Notes: generated by a model from the letters alone, not told the origin. DNA of 64,000 nucleotides from Acuticoccus yangtzensis (GCF_001927245.1 NZ_MJUX01000004.1:248001-312000), one strand, 5' to 3'; shown: positions 6,124 through 16,703, counted from the first letter of the stretch. Made by a program: numbers and translations.

Positions 6124-9100
6124 ATGCGGATTGATCGGCGCTACACGACGGACGGTAAGTCCCCCTACGACGGTATCGAGTTCCGGACCGCGGTTTCCGA
6201 AATCCGCAATCCGGACGGCTCGGTCGTCTTCCGCCTCGACAATGTCATGGTGCCCGCGTCCTGGTCGCAGGTCGCCACCGACATCATCGCGCAAAAATAT
6301 TTCCGGAAGGCCGGCGTTCCCGCCAAGCTGGTGAAGGACACCGAGAACCAGGTTCCGGTGTGGCTCTCCCGCTCCAAGGCCGACGACGAGGCGCTCGCCG
6401 CGCTGCCGCAGAACGAGCGCACCGTCGGCGAGACCGACAGCCGCGCCGTCTTCGACCGCCTCGCCGGCGCCTGGACCTATTGGGGCTGGAAGGGCAAATA
6501 TTTCGACACCGAAGACGACGCCCGCGCCTTCTACGACGAAATCCGCTACATGCTCGCCACCCAGAAGGTGGCCCCCAACTCGCCGCAGTGGTTCAACACG
6601 GGGCTGCACTGGGCCTACGGGATCGACGGCCCCAGCCAGGGCCACTTCTACGTCGACTTCCAGTCCGGCGAGCTGACCCGCTCGGCGACCGCCTACGAGC
6701 ACCCGCAGCCGCACGCCTGCTTCATCCAGTCCGTCGCCGACGATCTGGTGAACGACGGCGGCATCATGGACCTGTGGGTGCGTGAGGCGCGCCTCTTCAA
6801 GTACGGCTCCGGCACCGGCTCCAACTTCTCGTCGATCCGCGGCGAGGGCGAGAAGCTGGCCGGCGGCGGCAAGTCGTCCGGCCTCATGAGCTTCCTCAAG
6901 ATCGGCGACCGCGCGGCCGGCGCCATCAAGTCCGGCGGCACCACCCGCCGCGCGGCCAAGATGTGCGTGGTCGACGTCGATCACCCCGACATCGAAGCCT
7001 ATATCGACTGGAAGGTGAAGGAAGAGCAGAAGGTCGCCGCCCTCGTCACCGGCTCGAAGGTCGTCAAGAAGCACCTCACCGCGGTGATGAAGGCCTGCGT
7101 CAACTGCGAAGGCTCCGGCGACGACTGCTTCATGCCGGAGAAGAACCCGGCCCTGAAGCGCGAGATCAAGGCCGCCAAGCAGGCGATGGTGCCGGAGAAC
7201 TACGTCCGCCGCGTCATCCAGTTCGCCAAGCAGGGCTACACCTCGATCGAGTTCCCGACCTACGACACCGATTGGGACTCCGAGGCCTACCTCACCGTCT
7301 CCGGCCAGAACTCCAACAACTCCGTGCGCGTGACGGACGACTTCCTGCACGCGGTGAAGTCGGACCGCGACTGGGACCTCACCTGGCGCACCTCCGGCGC
7401 CGTCGCCAAGACGCTGCCGGCGCGCGAATTGTGGGAGAAGATCGGCTATGCGGCGTGGGCCTCGGCCGACCCCGGCATCCAGTTCCACACCACCATCAAC
7501 GACTGGCACACCTGCCCGGCGGGGGGCGAGATCCGCGCCTCCAACCCCTGCTCGGAGTACATGTTCCTCGACGACACGGCGTGTAACCTCGCATCGGTGA
7601 ACCTGATGCAGTTCCGCGCCGAGGACGGGGCCTTCCAGACCGAGCTGTTCGAGCACGCGGTGAAGCTCTGGACGATGGTGCTGGAAATCTCAGTCACCAT
7701 GGCGCAGTTCCCGTCCGCCGAAATCGCCCAGCGGTCCTACGACTACCGCACGCTGGGCCTCGGCTTCGCCAACATCGGCGGCCTCCTGATGGTGTCCGGC
7801 ATTCCCTACGATTCCTCGAAAGGACGGTCCATCTGCGGCGCCATCAGCGCGATCATGACCGGCGTCGCCTATGCGACCTCGGCCGAGATGGCGCGCGACC
7901 TCGGCCCCTTCCCCAAGTACGCCGAGAACCAGGACGCGATGCTGCGCGTCATCCGCAACCACCGCCGCGCGGCGCATGGCGAGAATGGCGGCTACGAGAA
8001 GCTCGCCACCCGCCCCGTTCCGCTCGACAAGGCGGCCTGCCCGGATGCGGCGCTCGTGGAGCGCGCCGAGGCGGCGTGGGACCGTGCCCTCGGCCTCGGC
8101 CAGAAGTACGGCTACCGCAACGCCCAGGCGACGGTGATCGCCCCCACCGGTACCATCGGCCTGGTGATGGACTGCGACACCACCGGCATCGAGCCCGACT
8201 TTGCCCTGGTGAAGTTCAAGAAGCTGGCCGGCGGCGGCTACTTCAAGATCATCAACCGCGCGGTCCCGGCGGCGCTCGAGGCGCTCGGCTACAGCCAGAG
8301 CCAGCGTGAGGCGATCATCGCCTACGCCGTCGGCCACGGCTCGCTGTCCGGCGCCCCGCACATCAACCCGGACTCGCTGACTGAGAAGGGCTTCCCGGCC
8401 GAGGCGATCGCCGCGGTCGAGGACAGCCTCGCCTCCGCCTTCGACATCCGCTTTGCCTTCAACAAGTGGACCATCGGCGAGAAGGTGCTGCGCCAGATGC
8501 TGTGCGCCGACGCCAAGCTCGACGATCCCGCCTTCGACGTCCTCAGCGCGCTCGGCTGGTCGAAGAAGGAGATCGACGCGGCGAACATCCACGTCGCCGG
8601 TGCGATGACCTTGGAGGGTGCGCCGCACCTCAAGGCCGAGCACCTGCCGGTGTTCGACTGCGCCAACCCGTGCGGGCGCCTCGGCAAGCGCTTCCTGTCG
8701 GTGGAGAGCCACATCCGCATGATGGCGGCCGCCCAGCCGTTCATCTCCGGCGCGATCTCCAAGACGATCAACATGCCGAACAACGCCGCGGTGGTGGACT
8801 GCATGGCCGCCTACGAGCTGTCCTGGCAGCTCGGCATCAAGGCCAACGCGCTCTATCGTGACGGCTCCAAGCTGTCGCAGCCGCTGTCGGCCGCCCTCAT
8901 CTCCGACGACGAGGACGAGGTGGAGGAGATCATCGAGGCGCCGGTGGCCGCCCGTGCCGCCAAGGTGGCCGAGAAGCTGGTCGAGCGCGTCGTGGAGCGC
9001 GAGGTGATCACCCGCAAGCGCGAGTCGATGCCCGACCGGCGCAAGGGCTACACCCAGAAGGCGATCATCGGCGGCCACAAGGTCTATGTGCGCACCGGCG

Positions 9101-9852
9101 AGTTCGACGACGGGCGCCTGGGCGAAATCTTCATCGACATGCACAAGGAGGGCGCCGCCTTCCGTGCGATGATGAACAACTTCGCCATCGCCATCTCGCT
9201 CGGCCTGCAATACGGCGTGCCGCTGGAGGAGTTCGTGGACGCCTTCACCTTCACCCGCTTCGAGCCGGCGGGCCTGGTGCAGGGCAACGAGGCGATCAAG
9301 AACGCCACGTCGATCCTCGACTACATCTTCCGCGAGCTCGCCATCTCCTACCTGGGCCGGAACGATCTGGCGCACGTGACGCCCGAGGACGTCGGCGGGG
9401 CGACCGCGCTCGGCCACGGCGTGAAGGGCGACAAGCCGCAGCAGCAGATGGTGTCGCGCGGTCTGGTGCGCGGCCAGCAGTTCCGCCTCATCCGCGCCGA
9501 TGCGCCGGAGGCCCGCGCGGTGGACGTGATCGCCCACGCGCTGACGCGGACCGCGGCGCACGGCAATGCCGCCACCGCTTTGGCGCCGCTGGAAGAGGCG
9601 AGCCCGGCCGGGGAGCGCTCGCCGATCGACGAGCTGCGCGCCGAGGTGGCCGCTCTGCTGGGCGCCGAGATGGAGGCACCCGCGGCCGCGGCGGCCAAGC
9701 CCGCCGCGCCGACGAGCAGCGAGCAGGCGATGATCGCCCGCCTGAAGGGTTTCGAGGGCGACCCGTGCGGCGAGTGCGGCAACTTCACCCTGGTGCGCAA
9801 CGGCACCTGCCTGAAGTGCGACACCTGCGGCTCCACCTCGGGCTGCTCGTGA
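6124..9852 (+). CDS. nrdJ: Adenosylcobalamin-dependent (class II) ribonucleoside-diphosphate reductase
   Basis: 1242-residue enzyme that reduces ribonucleotides to deoxyribonucleotides using coenzyme B12, with no need for oxygen or an NrdB radical subunit. Visible family blocks: [25 protein letters not shown], the cysteine/glutamate block [18 protein letters not shown] (C476), the substrate-binding run [20 protein letters not shown], and the C-terminal Cys-rich tail with CGECG and CLKCDTCG that shuttles reducing equivalents. Length matches the long alphaproteobacterial NrdJ form. ATG 6124 follows GGTGAAGGACGA. It is monocistronic: an NrdR box lies upstream and a strong terminator follows. No nrdAB or nrdDG is in the window. 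No cobalamin riboswitch was recognised upstream. Confidence 0.97.
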   Translation: MRIDRRYTTDGKSPYDGIEFRTAVSEIRNPDGSVVFRLDNVMVPASWSQVATDIIAQKYFRKAGVPAKLVKDTENQVPVWLSRSKADDEALAALPQNERTVGETDSRAVFDRLAGAWTYWGWKGKYFDTEDDARAFYDEIRYMLATQKVAPNSPQWFNTGLHWAYGIDGPSQGHFYVDFQSGELTRSATAYEHPQPHACFIQSVADDLVNDGGIMDLWVREARLFKYGSGTGSNFSSIRGEGEKLAGGGKSSGLMSFLKIGDRAAGAIKSGGTTRRAAKMCVVDVDHPDIEAYIDWKVKEEQKVAALVTGSKVVKKHLTAVMKACVNCEGSGDDCFMPEKNPALKREIKAAKQAMVPENYVRRVIQFAKQGYTSIEFPTYDTDWDSEAYLTVSGQNSNNSVRVTDDFLHAVKSDRDWDLTWRTSGAVAKTLPARELWEKIGYAAWASADPGIQFHTTINDWHTCPAGGEIRASNPCSEYMFLDDTACNLASVNLMQFRAEDGAFQTELFEHAVKLWTMVLEISVTMAQFPSAEIAQRSYDYRTLGLGFANIGGLLMVSGIPYDSSKGRSICGAISAIMTGVAYATSAEMARDLGPFPKYAENQDAMLRVIRNHRRAAHGENGGYEKLATRPVPLDKAACPDAALVERAEAAWDRALGLGQKYGYRNAQATVIAPTGTIGLVMDCDTTGIEPDFALVKFKKLAGGGYFKIINRAVPAALEALGYSQSQREAIIAYAVGHGSLSGAPHINPDSLTEKGFPAEAIAAVEDSLASAFDIRFAFNKWTIGEKVLRQMLCADAKLDDPAFDVLSALGWSKKEIDAANIHVAGAMTLEGAPHLKAEHLPVFDCANPCGRLGKRFLSVESHIRMMAAAQPFISGAISKTINMPNNAAVVDCMAAYELSWQLGIKANALYRDGSKLSQPLSAALISDDEDEVEEIIEAPVAARAAKVAEKLVERVVEREVITRKRESMPDRRKGYTQKAIIGGHKVYVRTGEFDDGRLGEIFIDMHKEGAAFRAMMNNFAIAISLGLQYGVPLEEFVDAFTFTRFEPAGLVQGNEAIKNATSILDYIFRELAISYLGRNDLAHVTPEDVGGATALGHGVKGDKPQQQMVSRGLVRGQQFRLIRADAPEARAVDVIAHALTRTAAHGNAATALAPLEEASPAGERSPIDELRAEVAALLGAEMEAPAAAAAKPAAPTSSEQAMIARLKGFEGDPCGECGNFTLVRNGTCLKCDTCGSTSGCS

Positions 9853-9903
9853 TCTGCGAGACGTCGCCGGCCCGGTGAACGCCGCGCACGATTGAGACGA
9901 CAC

Positions 9904-9937
9904 GCGGCGCGCCGGCCTCCGGCGCGCCGCTTCGTTT
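9904..9937 (+). terminator. Rho-independent terminator of nrdJ
   Basis: A perfect 12-bp GC stem (GCGGCGCGCCGG with its complement at 9919-9930) closes a 3-base loop and is followed by TTCGTTT, 50 bp after the nrdJ stop codon. Confidence 0.8.
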
Positions 9938-9958
9938 GCCGGGTGCCGCACGGCTGAC

Positions 9959-10086
9959 GGTGGACGCGGCAAGCGGCGGGCGTCGCAGGCGGTGGTCACG
10001 GCAGGCGGCGGGCGTCGCAGGCGGTGGTCGCGGCAGATGACGGGCGCGGCAGGCGGTGGACGTCGCAAGCGGTGGACGTCGCAGTC
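9959..10086. repeat. Eight-unit 16-bp tandem repeat
   Basis: Eight consecutive 16-bp units with no spacer, consensus GGYGGDCGYSGCARGC: units start at 9959, 9975, 9991, 10007, 10023, 10039, 10055 and 10071. Units 2 and 4 are identical (GGCGGGCGTCGCAGGC), and two alternating subtypes (GGTGG.. and GGCGG..) suggest growth by duplication of a dimer. A 16-bp period shifts frame each unit, so it is not built as protein. It lies between the terminators of the convergent nrdJ and antiporter genes. Confidence 0.9.
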
Positions 10087-10382
10087 GAGACGCCGAGGAC
10101 GCGGTGGGAACGGCAGGCCGAGGGGCCGTGTCTGCGTCGGGACGTCGTCGCACACGAAAACCCCGGCGACCGGAAGGGCGCCGGGGTGCGCCTCGTTTCA
10201 CCGGAGTGGGAACGCCAGCGGCGCGCCCGCGAAGACAGCGGCGGTGGGTTATGGCGCGCGGTAGGTCATACGCAGCGGCGCTCGCGCGGCGCCTCTCGGC
10301 TGCTCGGGCATGGGGCGACGGGTGCCCGCCGCGGCGCCTCCGTCCGTCCAGCTTATCGTGTTCTGCACTGGGGCCGCGGTGT
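10087..10382. other. Non-coding gap between repeat array and antiporter gene
   Basis: Together with the repeat array this makes a 530-bp gene-free stretch (9853-10382) between convergent transcription units. Apart from the minus-strand terminator at 10157-10186 I see no gene or regulatory site. Confidence 0.5.
10157..10186 (-). terminator. Terminator for the aspS-antiporter transcript
   Basis: On the minus strand an 8-bp stem (CCCCGGCG with CGCCGGGG, 10161-10168 and 10179-10186) is followed directly by TTTT (10157-10160). It is placed about 200 bp past the antiporter stop, as expected for its read-through end. Confidence 0.65.
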
Positions 10383-11684
10383 TCAACCGCCGCCTTCTCG
10401 TGCCGGGTCGCGGTCCCCATGGTGGCCCCGCAAGCGCGTCGGGAACGGCGAGACGGACTGGCGTTCGCCGCTGGCCGGCCCGCCGTCGACCGAGCGGCCA
10501 TAGCGCCGCGCCAGCGGGGCGGCACTCACACCGTGGAGTACGATGCTGAGCGCCACGGTGAGGAACGCGGTGACGGTGACGTCGTGCAACCCGGCAAGAC
10601 CGGCCCCAGCGCCCTCGCTGATGATGAGGACGTAAAGCAGCGAGGCGAGACCGCGCGGACCGAACCAGCCGATGAACAACACGCTGCGCCGCATCAACCG
10701 GGTGCCGATGAGGCTGACGGCCACCGGCACCATCCGCAGCACCGTCAACGAGAGCAGCGCATAGAGGAGGTGCCGGACTCCGACCTCGGCGAAGGCGACC
10801 GGCAGAAGCACCGCACCGAAGATCATGAAGACGACGAGGTTGAGGAGCTGACCCTCCGTCTCGCCGAAGTCCTCCACCGCGTCGAGGAGAACGCGCGACC
10901 GGGTGCCGACCACCATGCCCGCCACGAACGCGGCGATGAAGCCGTTGCCGCCGATCAGCTCGGCCGTGCCGAAGGCCATGATGGCGAGCGAGAGCACCGA
11001 GATTTGCACGAAGACGCGGTTCATGATGCCGCGGCGATGGGCCCAGGCGACCGCCGCGGCCCCCGCCGCGCCAACGCCGATCCCCGCCAGCGGCCCCACC
11101 ACCACTTGGCCCGCGGTGAACAGACCCCACGCCGCGACGCCGCGCGCCTCCTCCGCCTCCACCGCCAGCGACAGGACGATGACGAGGACGGGAAAGGCCA
11201 GCCCGTCATTGAGGCCGCTTTCCACGTTGAGCGCCTGGCGGATACGCACCGGCACGGCAGGATTGTTCACCACCGCCTGGCCCAGCGCCGCGTCGGTCGG
11301 CGACAGGATGACGGCGAGGAGCGCCGCCTGCCACACATCCAGCCCCGGCAGGACGAGGAGCGCGGCCACGGTGCCGAACACCATCGTCAGCGGCAGACCG
11401 ATGCCGAGCAGCCGCAACGGCACGTCATGCTCGGCATTGAGGCGTGAGACGTCGATGCGCGCCGCGTCGGTGAAGAGGACGAGGACGAGGGTGATCTCGG
11501 CGAGGCTATGGATGACCGCGCCGTTCACGTTGAGGCTGACGACGCCCAGCACGGCCGAGCCGGTGACGAGACCGAAGGCGGTGAACACCATCGGCCCGGT
11601 CAGGCTGCCTCTCTCGCCCCAGCGCGAGAAGAGGCCGTAGAGGAACACGCCGAGCGCGATGATGAGGAGGTCGGGCATCCCCAT
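10383..11684 (-). CDS. Cation:proton antiporter, CPA1/NhaP type
   Basis: 433-residue inner-membrane protein with about twelve hydrophobic segments. Diagnostic CPA1 blocks are SPTDAALGQAVV and NVESGLNDGLAFP, whose Asp and Asn-Asp residues form the ion site in NhaP/NHE proteins, plus GWFGPRGLASLLY with the conserved arginine. It should exchange Na+ (or K+) for H+ across the membrane. The last 40 residues are hydrophilic and Arg/Gly-rich. It begins 16 bp after the aspS stop on the same strand, so it is probably cotranscribed with aspS. A second ATG two codons downstream is an alternative start. A Na+ antiporter in the same window as a probable Na+-type ATPase may be relevant to sodium cycling (inference). 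Confidence 0.88.
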   Translation of the reverse strand: MGMPDLLIIALGVFLYGLFSRWGERGSLTGPMVFTAFGLVTGSAVLGVVSLNVNGAVIHSLAEITLVLVLFTDAARIDVSRLNAEHDVPLRLLGIGLPLTMVFGTVAALLVLPGLDVWQAALLAVILSPTDAALGQAVVNNPAVPVRIRQALNVESGLNDGLAFPVLVIVLSLAVEAEEARGVAAWGLFTAGQVVVGPLAGIGVGAAGAAAVAWAHRRGIMNRVFVQISVLSLAIMAFGTAELIGGNGFIAAFVAGMVVGTRSRVLLDAVEDFGETEGQLLNLVVFMIFGAVLLPVAFAEVGVRHLLYALLSLTVLRMVPVAVSLIGTRLMRRSVLFIGWFGPRGLASLLYVLIISEGAGAGLAGLHDVTVTAFLTVALSIVLHGVSAAPLARRYGRSVDGGPASGERQSVSPFPTRLRGHHGDRDPAREGGG

Positions 11685-11700
11685 CAGCGCGCGCCGCCGG

Positions 11701-13506
11701 TCAATTCGGCAGGTTCAGGCGGATGTGCAGCTCGCGAAGCTGCGCCGGGGTGACCTCGGACGGGGCGCCCATCATCAGGTCCTCGGCGCGCTGGTTCATC
11801 GGGAACAGCGTCACGTCGCGCAGGTTCTCGCGCCCGCACAGCAGCATCACGATGCGGTCGATCCCCGGCGCAATACCGCCGTGCGGCGGCGCGCCATATT
11901 CCAGCGCCGACAGCATGCCGCCGAACTTGTCGTGCAGCACCTTCTCGTCGTAGCCGGCGATCGCAAAGGCCTTCTTCATGATCTCCGGCTTGTGGTTCCG
12001 GATGGCGCCGGAAGACAGCTCGATGCCGTTGCAGACGATGTCGTACTGGAAGGCGTCGATGGTCAGCGGGTCCTTGGTCTCCAGCGCCTCCAGGCCCCCC
12101 TGCGGCATCGAGAAGGGGTTGTGGCTGAAGTCGACCTTCTTGTTCTCCTCGTCCCACTCGAACATCGGGAAATCGACGATCCAGCAGAAGGCGAACTGGT
12201 CTTCGTTCATGAAGGTACCGCCGGACAGCTCCTGCAGCTCGCGGCCGACCTTCGTGCGCGCCTGACCGGCGAAGGACAGGAACTGATCCGGCTTGCCGGC
12301 GCAGAAGAACACCGCGTCGCCCGTGCCGAGGCCGAGCTGTTTGCGCAAGGATTCGGTCCGCTCGGGGCCGATGTTCTTGGCGATCGGCCCGGCGGCCTCC
12401 ATGTCGCCGCCGCCCTCAGGCGTGCGCCAGAAGATGTAGCCGAGGCCCTTCTGCCCTTCGGACTGCGCCCAGGAGTTCATCCGGTCGCAGAAGGTGCGCG
12501 AACCGCCGCCGGGCGCGGGGATCGCCCACACGCGCACCTTCGGGTCCGACGCGATCATGCCTGCGAAGACCTTGAAGCCCGAGCCGTCGAAGTGCTCGGT
12601 GACGTCGCCCATCTCGATCGGGTTGCGAAGGTCCGGCTTGTCGGAGCCGTATTTCGCCATCGCGTCCTTGTACTTGATGTGCGGGAACTTCTGCGTGACG
12701 GGCTTGCCCTCGCCGAACTCCTCGAACAGGCCGCGCAGCACCGGCTCCACCGCCTCGAACACGTCCTGCTGCTCGACGAAGCTCATCTCGATGTCGAGCT
12801 GGTAGAACTCGCCGGGCGAGCGGTCGGCTCTGGCGTCCTCGTCGCGAAAGCAGGGCGCGATCTGGAAGTAGCGGTCGAACCCGGCGATCATGCACAGCTG
12901 CTTGAACTGCTGCGGCGCCTGGGGCAGCGCGTAGAACTTGCCGGGGTGGAGCCGCGACGGGACCAGGAAGTCGCGCGCGCCCTCCGGCGAGGAGGCCGTG
13001 AGGATCGGCGTCTGGAACTCGGTGAAGCCCTGCTGCACCATGCGGTTGCGGATCGAGGAGATGATCTTCGACCGCTTCACGATGTCGTTGTGGATCGTCT
13101 CGCGGCGCAGGTCGAGGAAGCGGTATTTGAGGCGGATGTCCTCCGGATAGTCCGGCTCACCGAAGATCGGCAGCGGCAGCTCGGGCGCGGTGGACAGAAC
13201 CTCGATCTCGCGGGCGAAGACCTCGACCTCACCGGTCGGCAGGCGGGCGTTCTTCAACGCCTCTTCGCGCTCCTTCACCTCACCGTCGATCTTGATGACC
13301 CATTCGGCGCGCACGGTTTCGGCGGTCTTGAACGCGGCCGAATCCGGGTCGATGACGACCTGGGTGATGCCATAATGGTCGCGCAGGTCGATGAAGATGA
13401 TGCCGCCGTGGTCGCGCACACGGTGCACCCAGCCGGAGAGGCGGACATTCGAGCCGGCATCGCCGGCGCGAAGGTCGGCGCACGTGTGGGAGCGGTAACG
13501 GTGCAT
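11701..13506 (-). CDS. aspS: Aspartyl-tRNA synthetase
   Basis: 601-residue class II synthetase that charges tRNA-Asp (and possibly tRNA-Asn). An N-terminal OB-fold anticodon domain ([23 protein letters not shown]) is followed by the class II core: motif 1 near [18 protein letters not shown], motif 2 [20 protein letters not shown], the bacterial GAD insertion in the middle, and motif 3 [14 protein letters not shown] near the C terminus. Length is normal for bacterial AspRS. The start at 13506 (MHRYRSHTC) gives the usual N terminus; the longer frame to 13569 is not family-like. Whether it is discriminating cannot be judged here; no gatCAB is in the window. Confidence 0.97.
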   Translation of the reverse strand: MHRYRSHTCADLRAGDAGSNVRLSGWVHRVRDHGGIIFIDLRDHYGITQVVIDPDSAAFKTAETVRAEWVIKIDGEVKEREEALKNARLPTGEVEVFAREIEVLSTAPELPLPIFGEPDYPEDIRLKYRFLDLRRETIHNDIVKRSKIISSIRNRMVQQGFTEFQTPILTASSPEGARDFLVPSRLHPGKFYALPQAPQQFKQLCMIAGFDRYFQIAPCFRDEDARADRSPGEFYQLDIEMSFVEQQDVFEAVEPVLRGLFEEFGEGKPVTQKFPHIKYKDAMAKYGSDKPDLRNPIEMGDVTEHFDGSGFKVFAGMIASDPKVRVWAIPAPGGGSRTFCDRMNSWAQSEGQKGLGYIFWRTPEGGGDMEAAGPIAKNIGPERTESLRKQLGLGTGDAVFFCAGKPDQFLSFAGQARTKVGRELQELSGGTFMNEDQFAFCWIVDFPMFEWDEENKKVDFSHNPFSMPQGGLEALETKDPLTIDAFQYDIVCNGIELSSGAIRNHKPEIMKKAFAIAGYDEKVLHDKFGGMLSALEYGAPPHGGIAPGIDRIVMLLCGRENLRDVTLFPMNQRAEDLMMGAPSEVTPAQLRELHIRLNLPN

Positions 13507-13795
13507 GACAGGGCCTTTGAAGAGGGAACAATCGCCCGCGCATTGCCCACCGCAGCGCCATGATGTCAAGGTCGCGGCGCATCTGCCGGCCTCCCATGCA
13601 CCGCGGGGCGGCGGTCGGAGCGTGCTTCACGGCCGGCGACAACAGCCGGATGCGCCGGGGCTTCCGTCTGAAGAAAGCGCCTGCGGGGGTCGCGGCTTAC
13701 GGCGGTATGGGATCGGCAAATCACCGCGCGCTCCGCTTGACCGGGCACCCGCTGCACGACATTTCGCCAGGACCGACGCCGACAAGGGGGGAGAG
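13507..13795. other. Divergent promoter region between aspS and 2H phosphoesterase gene
   Basis: 289-bp GC-rich spacer between divergent genes; it must contain both promoters. No clear -35/-10 pair, operator or T-box-like structure was recognised. Confidence 0.4.
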
Positions 13796-14305
13796 ATGAC
13801 CCGGCCCATCATCATCACCCTTCAGTTCGACGCGGCGGCGGCGGATTTCTTCGAGGCGGAGCGGCGCCGTCACTTCCCGCCGGCGCTGAACAGGATCCCG
13901 GCCCACCTGACGCTGTTCCACGCCCTCCCCGGCGAGGCGCAGGACGAGGTGATGCGCGCCTGCGCCGAGTCGGCCGCGCGCCCGGCCTTCCGCGTCAACG
14001 TGGACGGGCTGATGGCGTTGGGGCGCGGCGTCGCCTACGCCGTCTCCGGCGGCGGGCTTCTCACCGTGCGCGCCGACCTCGCCCGCCGGTTCGACGGGAT
14101 GCTGACCCGCCAGGACCGCGAGAAGTTCCGCCCCCACGTGACAGTGCAGAACAAGGTGGACCCGCAGGAGGCGCGCGCGCTGAAGGCGGAGCTTGAGCGC
14201 ACCTTCACCCCCTTCGTGGCGACGGCGGAGGGGCTGCAGCTCTGGCATTATGACGGCGGACCATGGTCGCCCATCGGCGCCGTCGGCTTCGCACGGGGCG
14301 GCTGA
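13796..14305 (+). CDS. 2'-5' RNA ligase family / 2H phosphoesterase
   Basis: 169-residue cytosolic protein with the two HxT/S motifs that define the 2H phosphoesterase superfamily: AHLTLFH (H37) and PHVTVQN (H114), about 77 residues apart as usual. Family members cleave 2',3'-cyclic phosphates or 2'-5' linkages in RNA or nucleotides; the actual substrate here is unknown. The ATG at 13796 follows AAGGGGGGAGAG. It is divergent from aspS. No RtcB or RNA-repair partner is adjacent. Confidence 0.85.
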   Translation: MTRPIIITLQFDAAAADFFEAERRRHFPPALNRIPAHLTLFHALPGEAQDEVMRACAESAARPAFRVNVDGLMALGRGVAYAVSGGGLLTVRADLARRFDGMLTRQDREKFRPHVTVQNKVDPQEARALKAELERTFTPFVATAEGLQLWHYDGGPWSPIGAVGFARGG

Positions 14306-14582
14306 GACACGCCACCGCGCCGCATCGCTCATGGCGGAGGCCGGGCCCCGGTTGGCGACGATCGTCGGCACCCCCAGCCGATGGCGGTGGCCGGCACTCC
14401 AGCCGGCGGCGATGGGCCGGCACCCCGACCAGTGACGATCGGCGGGCCGTGGGCCGGCCGGGCGTGGCCGCGGGTCCACAGCGGCCCAATATCGGCGCAG
14501 CAAAGCCACGGCGCCATTGCGCGGCGGCGGCAAACTCTCAGACTGGCGAACCACCGTGCTGGCCAACCGGAGCCGTTCCCGC

Positions 14583-15362
14583 ATGAAGTCGCCGTCCGTC
14601 CTCACCCGCGCGGGTGCCGTGCTCGCCGTCCTCCTCGCCGCATGGCTGCCGCTGGCGGCGCCCCCCGCCGCGGCCCAGGACATCTCGGCCGACGCTGCGG
14701 CGGCGTGCCTTTCCAAGATGCGCCAGTCCTCCGCCGCCTTCAAAGCCATGGCGGCCGAGCTGCCGCGCTACTACGGGCGCAGCGCCATCGGGAACAAGCG
14801 CCACGTGATCCTGATCGACTACACCAAGCATCAGACGGCCGAGCGGCTCTATGTGGTCGACCTTCCGGCGTGCAAGATCATCCACAAGAGCCGGATCATC
14901 CATGGCGGCGCCTGGTACCTCTACAAGAAGGAGCGGCCCGATCCGAGCTGGGCGTGGAGCAACGCCAAGCAGGCCTGGTACACGCGCATCAACCTCAATA
15001 CCGAGCCCGGCATGCTGACCACCTGCCGCAACACGGTGAAGGGCGGCTCCACCCACATGACGCGGCCGGGCTGGCAATATACCGGCGGCTGCCACCCCAA
15101 CGCCAACGAGGGCTGGACCACGGTGCGCACGGACCGTTGCACCGGCTACGGCATCCAGGTGAAGCCGCTGGAGGGCCAGGCGCTGGGCGGGGTGACGCTG
15201 CACGACCACGTCCGGCTCGTCTATTCCAAGCATGTCGGCCAGGGCAGCCTGGGGTTCGAGCGGGGCGGCACGCAGCAGGTGATCGACGCCATCAAGAAGA
15301 ATGGCGGCGTCGACATCACCCGCGGCACGCTGATCTACGTTCACGCCCCGCAGTGCGGCTGA
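14583..15362 (+). CDS. Murein L,D-transpeptidase-like (YkuD_2) secreted protein lacking the catalytic Cys
   Basis: 259 residues with a Sec signal peptide (cleavage near AAA-QD, residue 31). The N-terminal part matches the YkuD_2 pattern in order: HVILIDYTKHQTAERLYVVD, then IIHGG. Later come VTLHDHVRLV (H207/H209), GQGSLGFERGG and GTLIYVHAP. In this family the segment is GRSxGCPA with the nucleophilic cysteine; here GSLGF has Phe225 where the Cys should be. Three other cysteines lie outside this motif. So the fold is recognisable but peptidoglycan cross-linking activity is doubtful. ATG 14583 directly precedes the signal peptide. The next gene, a secreted protease, starts 4 bp after its stop. 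Confidence 0.7.
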   Translation: MKSPSVLTRAGAVLAVLLAAWLPLAAPPAAAQDISADAAAACLSKMRQSSAAFKAMAAELPRYYGRSAIGNKRHVILIDYTKHQTAERLYVVDLPACKIIHKSRIIHGGAWYLYKKERPDPSWAWSNAKQAWYTRINLNTEPGMLTTCRNTVKGGSTHMTRPGWQYTGGCHPNANEGWTTVRTDRCTGYGIQVKPLEGQALGGVTLHDHVRLVYSKHVGQGSLGFERGGTQQVIDAIKKNGGVDITRGTLIYVHAPQCG

Positions 15363-15366
15363 GGCG

Positions 15367-16296
15367 ATGGGCTGGCGCCCCTTTTCGCTGCCGGGTGCCC
15401 GTGGCGGACGCCAGCGCACGGGCCTTGCGGGCTGCCTCCTCGCGGCGCTGCTGACGGCGCTGGCGGCCGTGCCTCTCCCGGCCGCGGCGACGCAGTTCGA
15501 AAGCAGCCATTTCCGCCGCACCGGCGCTTATGCCGCCTCCATGGTCCATGCCTGGGAACGCGGCCGATCCAGCGCCAAGGCGAGCGCCTTCTTCCTCGCC
15601 AACCGCGAGCGGCGCCTTCTGGTGATGACGGCGACCCATGTCGTCGGCGCCGCGCCGGTGTTCGTGTTCCGCGGCCGCACCGCGTCGTCGGCCCAGCTTC
15701 TGATGAAGGACGGTGACGTCGCGGTCTACGAGGTGACCTTCGGACGGGGGATCACATACGGCTCGGTGCGGCCGCTGAGGATTGCGGCGGCCACGCCCGG
15801 CATCGGCCGCCCGTTGCAGGTGGTGGGTTTCCCGCTCGGGTTCGGCGGGGCGCTGATGCTGTCGGAGGGGTGCACCCTGTTGCCGCGCAAGCAGCTCCTG
15901 CATCCCACCTTCTTCACCTGCCGCGATCTGGACGCCTGGTGCCGCTATGCCGAGGCGGCGGGAAAGAGCCGCAAGACCTGCCAGGAGGACGCCGAGGCGG
16001 TGCGCCGCGGGCGGCCGCGTCTGTGCGCGGCGCCGATCGCCGCGCGGGCGACGCGGCGCGGCGGCGAGCGTCATACGCCGTCCACCCACGCGATGAATTG
16101 CGCAGCGCGGCTCGGCAACAGCGGCGGGCCGGTGATGCTCGCCGGCGGGACCGGGAGCGGCGCCGTGGCCGGGATGCCCTCGGCGGTCTTCGCGCGGGTC
16201 GACGGCCCCTACCCGAACGACCTCGGCGTGGGCGTGTCGGTGTTCAGCCCGTCCCTCAAGGCGCGGCTGCGCCAGCTCGGCGTCGTCCTCGATTAG
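15367..16296 (+). CDS. Secreted trypsin-like serine protease
   Basis: 309 residues: N-terminal signal segment (about 18-42, ending LPAAA) and one chymotrypsin-fold domain. The triad is visible as H91 (MTATHVVGA), D117 (KDGDVAVYEV) and S252 (RLGNSGGPVML). Six or more cysteines after residue 168 (EGCTL, FTCRD, AWCRY, KTCQE, RLCAA, MNCAA) suggest disulfides in the periplasm. No PDZ domain follows, unlike DegP/HtrA. It is coupled (4-bp gap) to the transpeptidase-like gene upstream, and its stop overlaps the convergent membrane-protein gene by 4 bp. Substrate unknown; the neighbour suggests an envelope target (inference). Confidence 0.85.
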   Translation: MGWRPFSLPGARGGRQRTGLAGCLLAALLTALAAVPLPAAATQFESSHFRRTGAYAASMVHAWERGRSSAKASAFFLANRERRLLVMTATHVVGAAPVFVFRGRTASSAQLLMKDGDVAVYEVTFGRGITYGSVRPLRIAAATPGIGRPLQVVGFPLGFGGALMLSEGCTLLPRKQLLHPTFFTCRDLDAWCRYAEAAGKSRKTCQEDAEAVRRGRPRLCAAPIAARATRRGGERHTPSTHAMNCAARLGNSGGPVMLAGGTGSGAVAGMPSAVFARVDGPYPNDLGVGVSVFSPSLKARLRQLGVVLD

Positions 16297-16703
16297 GCCC
16301 GCGCGGGGACCCAGAGGTTCACGAGGTGGACCGCGGCCGCGCCGCCGATCGCCCCGGCGACGAGGCCGAGCGGCGCCAGAAGGGTGCCGAGGAAAGCGGC
16401 ACCGATGACGAACCCGACGACGGCGCCTGCGATGGCACCGCCGCGCCGCGTCAGGCCGCGCCGGTCCATGAGAAGCCAGACGGGCAGGCCGATCACGAAA
16501 CCGGGTGCCGCGCCGAAGATGGCACCGAACACCCCGAACAGGACGAGGCTCGCGGCCCATTCTCGCAGCAGCGGCTCACCGCGCCACAGCGTGCCGGAGA
16601 GGGCGGCGGCGGTACTCATCAGCACCGTCGCGACGGCCCACGCGGTGAGCGCGGCGATGCCGGACCCCGCGGCGCCGCGTCCGAGCGCACGGCCCAGGCT
16701 CAT
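16293..16703 (-). CDS. Small multi-pass membrane protein of unknown function
   Basis: 136 residues with about four hydrophobic segments (ALTAWAVATVLMSTAAAL, SLVLFGVFGAIFGAAPGF, AIAGAVVGFVIGAAFLG, LAPLGLVAGAIGGAAAVHLV) and little else; not recognised. An in-frame ATG at 16802 would add 33 Pro/Arg/Ala-rich residues; neither start has a strong ribosome site, and I prefer 16703, where GGGGGCGG precedes it. It lies just downstream of the phasin-like gene on the same strand and could be its operon partner. Confidence 0.5.
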   Translation of the reverse strand: MSLGRALGRGAAGSGIAALTAWAVATVLMSTAAALSGTLWRGEPLLREWAASLVLFGVFGAIFGAAPGFVIGLPVWLLMDRRGLTRRGGAIAGAVVGFVIGAAFLGTLLAPLGLVAGAIGGAAAVHLVNLWVPARA

